Positions 33,208-43,731 of a stretch of DNA of 64,000 nt are shown one piece after another. Both the position numbers and the translations under genes were made by a program. How positions within the stretch are numbered: position 1 is the first letter of the stretch; each line of letters starts with the position of its first letter. Under the pieces are notes generated by a model that was not told where the DNA came from, ran no database searches, and was given only the letters and a program-made list of their open reading frames with translations. This DNA is from Spirochaetota bacterium. GTDB taxonomy: Bacteria; Spirochaetota; Spirochaetia; Treponematales; UBA12059. The stretch is taken from assembly GCA_022703505.1 (NCBI GenBank), contig JAKLDN010000002.1, positions 496,001 to 560,000 of the forward strand, given 5' to 3'.

Positions 33208-33696
33208 ATGAACGACACGGACAGGCGGCTCCTGGCCCTCGCGGTGGAACGGGCCCGGAAGGCTCGGGCCGAGGGGAACCACCCCTTCGGGGCTGTCCTC
33301 GCGGACGCCGCCGGGCGGATCCTGCTGGACGCGGGCAACACGGTCGTGACCGGGCGGGACTGCACGGGCCACGCGGAGACCAACCTTGCACGGGCGGCCT
33401 CGGCGGCCTACGACCGGGATATCTTACGGACCTGCACCCTCTACACCAGCGCGGAGCCCTGCGCGATGTGCGCCGGGGCGATCTACTGGTCCGGAATCGG
33501 CCGGGTGGTCTACGCCCTGTCCGAGTCGGACCTCCGGGGCCTGACCGGGGACGATCCGGAGAACCCCACCCTGGACCTGCCCTGCCGGGAGGTCTTCGCC
33601 CGGGGCCAGCGCCCCGTGGCCGTGGAGGGACCCGGGGATGCGCCCGGGGCCGCGGAGGTGCACGAAGGGTTCTGGAAGCCCGACACGAAAGCGTAG
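33208..33696 (+). CDS. Nucleoside/nucleobase deaminase (CDA superfamily)
   Basis: This is a 162-residue zinc deaminase. The zinc ligand and catalytic acid are His55 and Glu57 in GHAET, and the two cysteines are Cys85 and Cys88 in PCAMC. The layout and the WSGIGRVVYALSE and C-terminal GFW segments resemble guanine deaminase and related purine deaminases rather than TadA, which acts on tRNA. The start follows a promoter so closely that the message is predicted to be leaderless. It ends 33 bases before the MalT-like regulator. Confidence 0.84.
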   Translation: MNDTDRRLLALAVERARKARAEGNHPFGAVLADAAGRILLDAGNTVVTGRDCTGHAETNLARAASAAYDRDILRTCTLYTSAEPCAMCAGAIYWSGIGRVVYALSESDLRGLTGDDPENPTLDLPCREVFARGQRPVAVEGPGDAPGAAEVHEGFWKPDTKA

Positions 33697-33729
33697 CCCG
33701 GATCGCGGAACGTCGGCCCGGGGGTGAGC

Positions 33730-36003
33730 ATGAACAACCATGTCCTGTTCGACATCAAGCTGAATCGACCTGAACTCCCTGCCGGTTTCCTACCCCGCAA
33801 GGGACTCGAAGCGCGTCTTGAGGAAGCCTGCTCCAAGGATTTCATCCTTGTCTCCGGGCCCGCGGGGTACGGCAAGTCCCTGGCGGTCTCCGCCTGGGCG
33901 CGCACCACGGGACGAGCCGTTCTCTGGTTCTCCCTGGGGCCGGAAGACTCCTCCCTCGCATCCCTGGCTTCCCTGCTTTCCTACGGCCTTTCCCGCATGT
34001 TTGCGGGCGATCCGGGCTCGCCTCTCCCGGAAGGGCCGGATTCGGGGGCGGTCGGCGTGACGGATCAGGCGCCCCGATACCTTGCCGCCCTCCTGGCCCG
34101 GCAGGTGCGGGAACGCCTGTCGGACCGGGAGCTCGTCCTGGTCCTGGATGACTACCACCTCTGCGACGGCGAGGCCAACAACTCCTTCATCCTGGAACTT
34201 TCGAACCAGTCGTCCTCCCGGATGAAGATCCTGATCAGCGGCAGATCGGACCCGGGACTTCCGATCTCGAGGCTGCGCGCCCAGAACCGGATCGACGAGA
34301 TCCGGATCGACGACCTGAGGTTCTCGGCGGTCGACCTGGCCGCCTTCCTGGCGGCCCACGTGGACCGTCCCGTCCCGGAGGAGCTCCAGTCCCTGATCGA
34401 CCGCAAGACCGAGGGCTGGCCAGCGGGCCTCCAGATGCTGTGCCTGGCCATGGGACGCGCTCCCGAGATCGAGGACTTCGTCCGGGACTTTTCCGCGAGC
34501 CACCGGTTCATCCTGGATTACCTCATGGAGGAGGTACTGGCCGGATTGGACGAGGAATGGATCGGCTTTCTGTACAGGACTTCCATCGCGGAGCCCTTTT
34601 CCGCGGGATTGTGCGCGGAGCTCTGCGGAATCCCGGACGCCGAGGACCGGCTCCGCCGGCTGGACCGCATGAACCTCTTCCTGATCAAGCTGGACGGGGA
34701 CGGTCACTGGTACCGGTACCACCACCTGTTCCGGGACCTCCTCAGGATGCGGGCGCAAAAGGCCCTGGAGCACGACCTGCCCGGACTGCACGGCGCCGCG
34801 TCCCGCTGGTACCGGAAGGAGGGCCTACGGGAACTCGCCTTCCTCCAACTGATGGAGGGTGGCTTCACGGAGGAGTGCTTCCGGTTCCTGGAGGAGGAAA
34901 GCCGGGACCTGTACATCAAGGGGGGAATCCCTTCCCTCCTCGGACTATACGAACGGCTCCCCTTTGAGGCGTTCCAGTCCCATCCGGAAGCCTGCGTCTG
35001 GTTCGGGTGGCTCCTGGCCTCGACGGGCAAGGTCCGGCAGGTGCCGGCCCTGGTCGCCTGGGCGGAGGAGGCGGTACGGCGGCAACCCGATGAGGGGATC
35101 CGGAACCGTCAGAGCGCGGGCCTAGCCTCCATCAAGGCCATGACGGCCAATCGGAACGGGAATTTCGCGGCGGCGGAATCGGAGGCGGCCAAGGCGAAGG
35201 AGCTCTTCCCGGAAGGGGCCTTCCGGGACCGGGCCGTCGCCTCCTACATCCGGGCCACCGCCCTTATCCTGGGCGGGAGGCTGTCCGATGCGGACAGGGA
35301 ACTCGAGGATTCCCACCGCCTGGCGACGGCGGGAGGCGACACGTATACCCAGGGGATGGCCCTGAGCGAGCGGGCGAGGCTCCGGATTCTCGAAGGCAGC
35401 CCGAAGGAGGCCCTGACGCTGCTGGCTCGGGCGGAGGTCCTGGCCAATCCCGGCGGGGCCCCGGCCCTGTGGTGCGGCATGGTGTACATCTACCAGGCCC
35501 TGGCCTATCGAGCCTCGGGAGACGACGACAAGGCTCTGTCCTGCGCCCTCCGGGGCGTGGACCTTGCCCGGCTCCGGGGCAACGCGACGCCCCTGGTCCT
35601 GGGATACCGCCTGCTTTTCGATCTGTATCGGGAGTCGGGCCAGACGGGCCGATGCGGGGAATTGCTGGCCTCCATGGAGGGACTGCTCGAGGAGTTTCAC
35701 CTCTACCCCGACAGCGTTCGGGTCATCGAGGAAGCCCGGAGCATCTACGCGGAGCGTATCCGGAAGGACGCGCGGGGACCCGGCCCGGCATCGGAGCGGG
35801 TCGACGGACTCCTCTCCCGGCGCGAGGCGGAGGTTCTCGAGCTCCTCGCCCTGGGCTGCTCGAACCAGGAGATCGCGGACCGCCTGTTCCTGAGCGTAGG
35901 CACCGTCAAGACGCACCTGCACAACATATCCGAGAAGCTCGGGGCCGCGAACCGCACGGAAACCGTCGCCCTGGCTCGGCGCCATGGGTACCTAAAGAGC
36001 TGA
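33730..36003 (+). CDS. MalT-like ATP-dependent LuxR transcriptional activator
   Basis: This protein of about 757 residues has a STAND-type NTPase at the N-terminus (Walker A VSGPAGYGKS near residue 41-50, acidic LVLDDYH near 139), a central helical TPR-like region, and a C-terminal LuxR helix-turn-helix (LSRREAEVLELLALGCSNQEIA..., last ~60 residues). This is the MalT/AlkS architecture, in which ligand and ATP drive oligomerisation. I use ATG 33730, with GGGGG 5 bases upstream; GTG 33724 is possible. The inducer cannot be read; the genes just downstream (methyltransferase, hydrolase, flavin reductase) are candidate targets. Confidence 0.9.
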   Translation: MNNHVLFDIKLNRPELPAGFLPRKGLEARLEEACSKDFILVSGPAGYGKSLAVSAWARTTGRAVLWFSLGPEDSSLASLASLLSYGLSRMFAGDPGSPLPEGPDSGAVGVTDQAPRYLAALLARQVRERLSDRELVLVLDDYHLCDGEANNSFILELSNQSSSRMKILISGRSDPGLPISRLRAQNRIDEIRIDDLRFSAVDLAAFLAAHVDRPVPEELQSLIDRKTEGWPAGLQMLCLAMGRAPEIEDFVRDFSASHRFILDYLMEEVLAGLDEEWIGFLYRTSIAEPFSAGLCAELCGIPDAEDRLRRLDRMNLFLIKLDGDGHWYRYHHLFRDLLRMRAQKALEHDLPGLHGAASRWYRKEGLRELAFLQLMEGGFTEECFRFLEEESRDLYIKGGIPSLLGLYERLPFEAFQSHPEACVWFGWLLASTGKVRQVPALVAWAEEAVRRQPDEGIRNRQSAGLASIKAMTANRNGNFAAAESEAAKAKELFPEGAFRDRAVASYIRATALILGGRLSDADRELEDSHRLATAGGDTYTQGMALSERARLRILEGSPKEALTLLARAEVLANPGGAPALWCGMVYIYQALAYRASGDDDKALSCALRGVDLARLRGNATPLVLGYRLLFDLYRESGQTGRCGELLASMEGLLEEFHLYPDSVRVIEEARSIYAERIRKDARGPGPASERVDGLLSRREAEVLELLALGCSNQEIADRLFLSVGTVKTHLHNISEKLGAANRTETVALARRHGYLKS

Positions 36004-36082
36004 CCCTCCCGGCCGCTAAACCCGCCGCTCGGTCCGATGCGCAAAAACCCATCCTTCGATGTATTTTTAGGGCCCGGGTTTA

Positions 36083-36097
36083 GCTGTACGGTACAGC
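36083..36097. promoter_or_regulatory. Palindrome GCTGTACGGTACAGC at the methyltransferase start
   Basis: A perfect inverted repeat (7-bp arms, 1-base centre) ends one base before the ATG at 36099. No Shine-Dalgarno is visible here, so this could be an operator at a transcription start or a translation-blocking stem. Confidence 0.5.
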
Positions 36098-36098
36098 C

Positions 36099-36821
36099 AT
36101 GGAAGCAAGGAACTACGAAGTCCGGGTCTCCGGAGAGCTGGATGAAATCTGGAAGGCGTACTTCGCGCCCTTCGTCTACTCCCGTGCCGGCGCGGGGGAG
36201 ACGGTGTTCACCGGAACCGTTCGGGACCAATCCGAGCTGATCGAAGCCCTGGACCGGTTCCAATCGGTCAACGTGCCGATCCTGTCCGTCACCGCGATAC
36301 AAAGGAGTCATGAGATGAGCCGCAAACCCTTGAAGCCCTTCGGGGGCATCGTGCCCGTGTTCGCGCCCGTGTTTTTCGTCCTGCTGGCGGCCGCCGTCCT
36401 CGGGACATCGGTATTCCGGGAGTTTTTCCGGATTCCGTTTCTGCCGGAGCCTCTGCGCCTGGGGCTGGGGGCGGCCATCGCCCTTGTCATGATCCCCTTC
36501 TACGCCAGCACCGTCCGGGTCTTCCTTGCGGACTTCAAGACCGGCCAGGTCGTGACCCGGGGCACCTACGCGTATTGTCGAAACCCGATCTATGCCACCT
36601 GGATCGTGTTCCTCCTGCCCGCGGCGGCCCTCCTGGCGGACTCCTGGCTCCTTCTGGCTCTGGACCTTGTCCTGTACGGGATTTTCAAGATCCTGATCCC
36701 CCGGGAATACGCGGAGTGCCGGGAGGCATTCGGGGAAGACTATGTCCGGTACGAGAACAGCGTGAGCGAGATTTTTCCGGCCTTCTGGAAGCCCTACCGT
36801 CAGGAGGACGCCCGTGAGTGA
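36099..36821 (+). CDS. Isoprenylcysteine-methyltransferase-like membrane protein fused to a small N-terminal domain
   Basis: This is a 240-residue protein. Residues 1-~68 form a soluble alpha/beta module (NYEVRVSGELDEIWKAYFAP..., ending VPILSVTAI) that resembles small stand-alone proteins of unknown role. From Met73 onward it is an ICMT/PEMT-type methyltransferase with about four helices and the signature TRGTYAYCRNPIYATWI and PREYAECREAFGEDYVRYENSV (given in part) near the C-terminus. A perfect AAAGGAG lies 7 bases before the in-frame ATG 36315 (Met73). The fusion may therefore be recent, or a short form may be made by internal initiation. It overlaps the next gene by 8 bases. Confidence 0.83.
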   Translation: MEARNYEVRVSGELDEIWKAYFAPFVYSRAGAGETVFTGTVRDQSELIEALDRFQSVNVPILSVTAIQRSHEMSRKPLKPFGGIVPVFAPVFFVLLAAAVLGTSVFREFFRIPFLPEPLRLGLGAAIALVMIPFYASTVRVFLADFKTGQVVTRGTYAYCRNPIYATWIVFLLPAAALLADSWLLLALDLVLYGIFKILIPREYAECREAFGEDYVRYENSVSEIFPAFWKPYRQEDARE

Positions 36822-38118
36822 TCGGATAGAATCGCTTCGGATCGCGGGAATAAGGATGGCCGTGATGCTGACTTCGATCTCGGTTCTTTTTGGGATGGGC
36901 TGTTCGACGGTTCCGAACAAGGACGGGAGCCCCGCGCAAGGCTTCGTCGCACCCGGGTACGAGGAAGTCCGCCAGGAGTTCGAGAGGAACATCCGGGGCC
37001 GGGGAGAACTGGGCGGAGCCTTCGCCGCCTACGTCGACGGACAGCTCGTGGTCGACCTCTGGGGGGGCTGGGCGGACCCGAAACGGACCCGGCCCTGGAA
37101 TAGGGACACATCCGTCGTGGTGTTCTCCGCCACGAAGGGGGTGGGCGCCATGACCCTGGCCCACCTCCACTCGAAAGGACTTCTGGACTACGACCGGAAG
37201 GTTTCCGACTATTGGCCGGAGTTCGCGGCCAAGGGCAAGGCGGACATCACCGTGCGCCAGCTCCTTTCCCACCAGGCCGGGATCGTCCTGACTCCGGAAC
37301 CCCTGGACGCCCGGAATCCCGGGGAGGCGGCGCGGATCCTGGCGGACACGGAGCCCCTCTGGACCCCCGGGGACTACCACGGCTACCACGCGGGAACCGT
37401 CGGATTCGCCCTGCAGGCCCTGGTGCTTCGGATCGACCCCCGGGGCCGCAGCATCAACCGCTACCTCCAGGAAGAGTTGGCGGAGCCCCTGGGCGCGGAC
37501 TTCACGATCGGGCTGACCCCGGGGTACGACCGGAGCCGGATCGCGGTCATCAAACCCTTCAGCCCGATGGAAGCGCTGTTCCACCTGGGCGAGATGCCCA
37601 AGGGGCTTCGCAAGGTGGTATTCGACGGGAAGAGCCTTTTCTGGAAATCCATGGGGGAGGGCAAGGTCGACGTGAACTCCACGGAGTACCTTTCCGGAGA
37701 GAATCCCTCGGGGAACGGCATAGGCACGGCTCGGGGCCTGGCGGCCCTGTACGGCGAGTTCGCCTCCGGCGGCAGGCGGATCGGCCTTGCGCCGGAAACC
37801 CTGGCGGAGGTCTTCGGCCCCGCGGAGACCCCGAGGCTGGACCGGCTGGATAGGGTCATGAACCTGGACTCCTACTTCGGCCTGGGCTTCCAGAAGCCGA
37901 ATCCCGCGGACGGATGGTTCAGCCAGAATCCTGTCGCCATAGGCTTTCTGGGCGCCTCCGGGGCGATCGGGGTCGCGGATCCCGCGCACCGGGTCGGGTT
38001 CGCCTACGTGACGAACCGGATGTCCCCGGGAACCCAGGTGAACGATCCCCGGGAGCGGGCACTTCAGGACGCCCTCTACAGGGCGCTTCGAACCAAGATG
38101 CAGGAAGGTTCCAAATGA
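36814..38118 (+). CDS. Lipoprotein serine hydrolase (class C beta-lactamase/EstB-like)
   Basis: This is a 434-residue protein. A hydrophobic stretch ending GMGCST (Cys near residue 30) is a lipobox, placing it at the membrane outside the cytoplasm. The catalytic Ser-x-x-Lys is SATK in VVVFSATKGVG, and YHAGT is a candidate tyrosine motif, so it fits the class C beta-lactamase fold family, most like EstB-type esterases. GTG 36814 has AGGAGG 7 bases upstream and overlaps the methyltransferase. Its stop overlaps the flavin-reductase start. True beta-lactamase activity is unlikely; esterase or peptidase activity is more common in this group. Confidence 0.86.
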   Translation: MSDRIESLRIAGIRMAVMLTSISVLFGMGCSTVPNKDGSPAQGFVAPGYEEVRQEFERNIRGRGELGGAFAAYVDGQLVVDLWGGWADPKRTRPWNRDTSVVVFSATKGVGAMTLAHLHSKGLLDYDRKVSDYWPEFAAKGKADITVRQLLSHQAGIVLTPEPLDARNPGEAARILADTEPLWTPGDYHGYHAGTVGFALQALVLRIDPRGRSINRYLQEELAEPLGADFTIGLTPGYDRSRIAVIKPFSPMEALFHLGEMPKGLRKVVFDGKSLFWKSMGEGKVDVNSTEYLSGENPSGNGIGTARGLAALYGEFASGGRRIGLAPETLAEVFGPAETPRLDRLDRVMNLDSYFGLGFQKPNPADGWFSQNPVAIGFLGASGAIGVADPAHRVGFAYVTNRMSPGTQVNDPRERALQDALYRALRTKMQEGSK

Positions 38119-38690
38119 AGGTCGTGGCGTTCAACGGAAGTCCCCGGGAGGAGGGGAATACCCACTTCCTGATCGAGGAGGCCGCCAAGGTACTCCGGTC
38201 CCGGGGTATCGAGGTCGAGGAGATCCGCGTCGGAGGCCGGGCCCTCCGGGGCTGCAACGTCTGTTTCTCCTGCAAGGAAAAGAAGGACGGCCGCTGCGCC
38301 ATCGACACCGATCCCGTCAACGATTGGATCGCTCGGATGATAGAGGCCGACGGGATCATCCTGGGCTCTCCCTCGTATTTCGCGGACCTGAGCCCGGAGC
38401 TGAAGGCCCTCATCGACCGGTCCGGTTTCGTCACCCGCGCGGGCGGGGGACTTTTAAGGCGGAAGGTCGGGGCCGCCGTAGTGGCCATGCGCCGCGCGGG
38501 GGCCTGCCACGCCTTCGATTCCATCAACCACTTCTTCCTTTCCTCCCAGATGGTGGTCGCCGGCTCCAACGCCCTGAACATCGGGATCGGAGGCGAGGAA
38601 GGGGCGGTGCTCCAGGACGCGGAGGGCCTGGCGAACCTGCGTTCCCTGGGGGAGAACATGGCTTGGCTGCTGGAGAAGATTCGTTCATGA
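38115..38690 (+). CDS. Flavodoxin-fold NAD(P)H-dependent FMN reductase
   Basis: This 191-residue protein begins with the FMN-binding loop FNGSPREEGNTHFLIEEA and has a second flavin contact segment GSPSYFADLSPELKALIDR. The CNVCFSCKEKKDGRC cluster is the cysteine motif of the iron-sulfur-flavoprotein-like branch, so a redox role beyond simple flavin reduction is possible. The ATG overlaps the stop of the serine hydrolase (ATGA). It is the last gene of the small + strand operon. Confidence 0.88.
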   Translation: MKVVAFNGSPREEGNTHFLIEEAAKVLRSRGIEVEEIRVGGRALRGCNVCFSCKEKKDGRCAIDTDPVNDWIARMIEADGIILGSPSYFADLSPELKALIDRSGFVTRAGGGLLRRKVGAAVVAMRRAGACHAFDSINHFFLSSQMVVAGSNALNIGIGGEEGAVLQDAEGLANLRSLGENMAWLLEKIRS

Positions 38691-38756
38691 CCGCGGCCGT
38701 CGAAGTTTGGCGGGGCCCCTCACAGCGGGAGGGTCCCGTCGGGACTACAGAGGAGG

Positions 38757-39575
38757 TTACGGCAGCGGCGCCAGGGTCACGACTCTGGCGGATTCATCCC
38801 TAAGGGTTTCCGGATCGATCACGTAGCGCCAAGATGCGTTTTCTAGCCCGCCCATGGCTTCGGCGACGCCCCGGACAACCTCCTCCGAAGGATGGATCGG
38901 GAACGCGAGTCTCGGGCGAAGTTGGTCCAACATCGTCCGGGTGTTCTCCAGGCTGTAGCCGTACTTCGGGGCAAGCTCCATGATCACGATCGCCACGTCC
39001 ACCGCCCCCATCGCCGAAAGTTGGGCGTCCGTAAGCCGGGTCTGGGCGATGTCCCCCATGACCGCTATCCGGAGGTCGTCCAGGTCGAGGAGGTAGATGA
39101 CGTCGGTCGGGGCGGCCGGATCGAAATCGTCCCCGTAATGCGAGGCGGCCACCGTGTAGATCGAGACGTCTTTCACCGTGAAGGATTCCAGGACGTAGCG
39201 GGACGTGCGGGCCTTCGTCCGGGAGTAGAACTCCGGGTCATTGTGGTCATGGTCCTTGTGGGTGGAGATGACGATGTCGGCCTCGATCCCCGGAAGGACC
39301 TGGTACGGATCCGCGACGATCACAGTGCCGGATTTCGAGACGATCAGGAAACTCGTCTGGTACAGGGCGTCCCGATTAACCCGGCTGATCATCGTTCGTC
39401 CCGGGACGCTGGCCATCAGCGTCCCGGCCAGGCTGCGGTCGGCGGCCTCTTGCTCCGCCCGGGCTTCGGCGTCCTTTCTCGTGGCGCTACCGGGCCCGCC
39501 TGCGCAGGCCGCGGCGAGCAGTACCGAACCCAGGATGGCGGCCCCGGGCCACATCTCGTTTATAAGGATCGACAT
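38757..39575 (-). CDS. MBL-fold metallo-hydrolase lipoprotein
   Basis: This is a 272-residue protein. The N-terminal LLAAACAGG is a lipobox (Cys near residue 24), followed by a charged linker. A metallo-beta-lactamase-fold domain (about 65-270) has the metal motif ISTHKDHDHND, then ASHYGDD, MGDIAQ and PIHPSEE as further ligand sites. It resembles the UlaG-like/YtkL-like branch, whose members hydrolyse phosphodiesters or lactones, but the HxxHxH-like spacing of the first motif is not the canonical HxHxDH. ATG 39575 has AAAGGAA 5 bases upstream. It converges on the flavin reductase. Confidence 0.8.
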   Translation of the reverse strand: MSILINEMWPGAAILGSVLLAAACAGGPGSATRKDAEARAEQEAADRSLAGTLMASVPGRTMISRVNRDALYQTSFLIVSKSGTVIVADPYQVLPGIEADIVISTHKDHDHNDPEFYSRTKARTSRYVLESFTVKDVSIYTVAASHYGDDFDPAAPTDVIYLLDLDDLRIAVMGDIAQTRLTDAQLSAMGAVDVAIVIMELAPKYGYSLENTRTMLDQLRPRLAFPIHPSEEVVRGVAEAMGGLENASWRYVIDPETLRDESARVVTLAPLP

Positions 39576-39883
39576 GGCGGTTCCTTTTCTGGATTCTGTC
39601 GGATCAGGGCATTGTCGAACCGGGAGGTTTTTCTGTCAAGAATGGACCTGCGATTGATGAGTGGGTGCACGTGAAACCGCTTCGCGGTTTCACGGCGACG
39701 AAGCTGCGCTTCGTCGATCGCCCGGAACCGTTCGCCCAAGGCGGCGCACCTGCGGAAGTCGGCGGGAAGCGCCGGATATGGAACCATGCACGGCCCTGGG
39801 TTCCACAGGGCCGCGGGCGCTCCTCCCACAAGCAACGGCCGCCCCGTAGGGGGCGGCCGTTTGATCACTAGATCGTCAATGGT
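39576..39883. repeat. Composite REP-like intergenic element, copy 2
   Basis: This 308-base gap holds no gene. It contains a perfect 11-bp stem (39670-39680 with 39684-39694), a GGCGACGAAG...CTTCGTCGA hairpin (39694-39717), the 13-mer GCGGGAAGCGCCG (39762-39774), a hairpin at 39791-39813 and GCGGGCGCTCC (39813-39823). The order of these parts matches the element at 8.28-8.65 kb. The nifJ terminator follows. Confidence 0.75.
39834..39861 (-). terminator. Terminator-like hairpin downstream of nifJ
   Basis: A perfect 12-bp stem (39834-39845 with 39850-39861, loop GTAG) lies 22 bases past the nifJ stop. On the minus strand it is followed by only a modest T-rich stretch (TTGCTTGT). Confidence 0.6.
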
Positions 39884-43447
<3,564 letters not shown>

Positions 43448-43497
43448 GTTGGATCCTCAGAGTAGGGGTGTGGGGCCGGCAACCGCCGGACCCACTT

Positions 43498-43526
43498 ATA
43501 GTATGCCCTTTCGGGATTTATATCAA
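43498..43526 (-). promoter_or_regulatory. nifJ promoter
   Basis: On the minus strand TTGATA (43521-43526) and TACTAT (43498-43503) are 17 bases apart. GAGGATC precedes the ATG by a few bases, so the message has a leader of about 40 bases. Confidence 0.55.
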
Positions 43527-43548
43527 GCGGAGATCTTGGAATCTGCTT

Positions 43549-43590
43549 GTCAAATGATAAATCCGTATCTATAATTTTATACGATTTGAC
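43549..43590. promoter_or_regulatory. AT-rich inverted repeat upstream of nifJ
   Basis: GTCAAAT (43549-43555) pairs with ATTTGAC (43584-43590), and inside it CGTAT (43564-43568) pairs with ATACG (43579-43583). It lies upstream of the nifJ -35 box in an unusually AT-rich 60-base patch, so it may be a regulator site. It does not match the Rex or Fnr patterns I know. Confidence 0.45.
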
Positions 43591-43644
43591 GATCACGCCC
43601 GAAATGGACTCTCGGACGCCCGGAGGAGCGGGCAGAGCGAGCCC

Positions 43645-43673
43645 TTTGCATCCGTCCGCTTAGGTTGTAGTAT
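43645..43673 (+). promoter_or_regulatory. Putative chemoreceptor-nfn operon promoter
   Basis: TTTGCA (43645-43650) and TAGTAT (43668-43673) are 17 bases apart. The ~50-base leader includes a 7-bp GC-rich stem around 43679-43699 and GGAGGG before ATG 43732. Confidence 0.4.
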
Positions 43674-43731
43674 GGGGTGCCTCCGGGTTTTTGCCGGAGG
43701 ACGTTCCATCGGTCGTACCCGGAGGGCTTCC

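Noticed and set aside
36814-38118. Antibiotic-resistance beta-lactamase
   Set aside because: The SxxK motif is general to the fold; the rest resembles EstB-like lipoprotein esterases and there is no resistance context.
43549-43590. Rex-binding site upstream of nifJ
   Set aside because: The inverted repeat is GTCAAAT/ATTTGAC with wrong spacing and lacks the TTGTGAA core.
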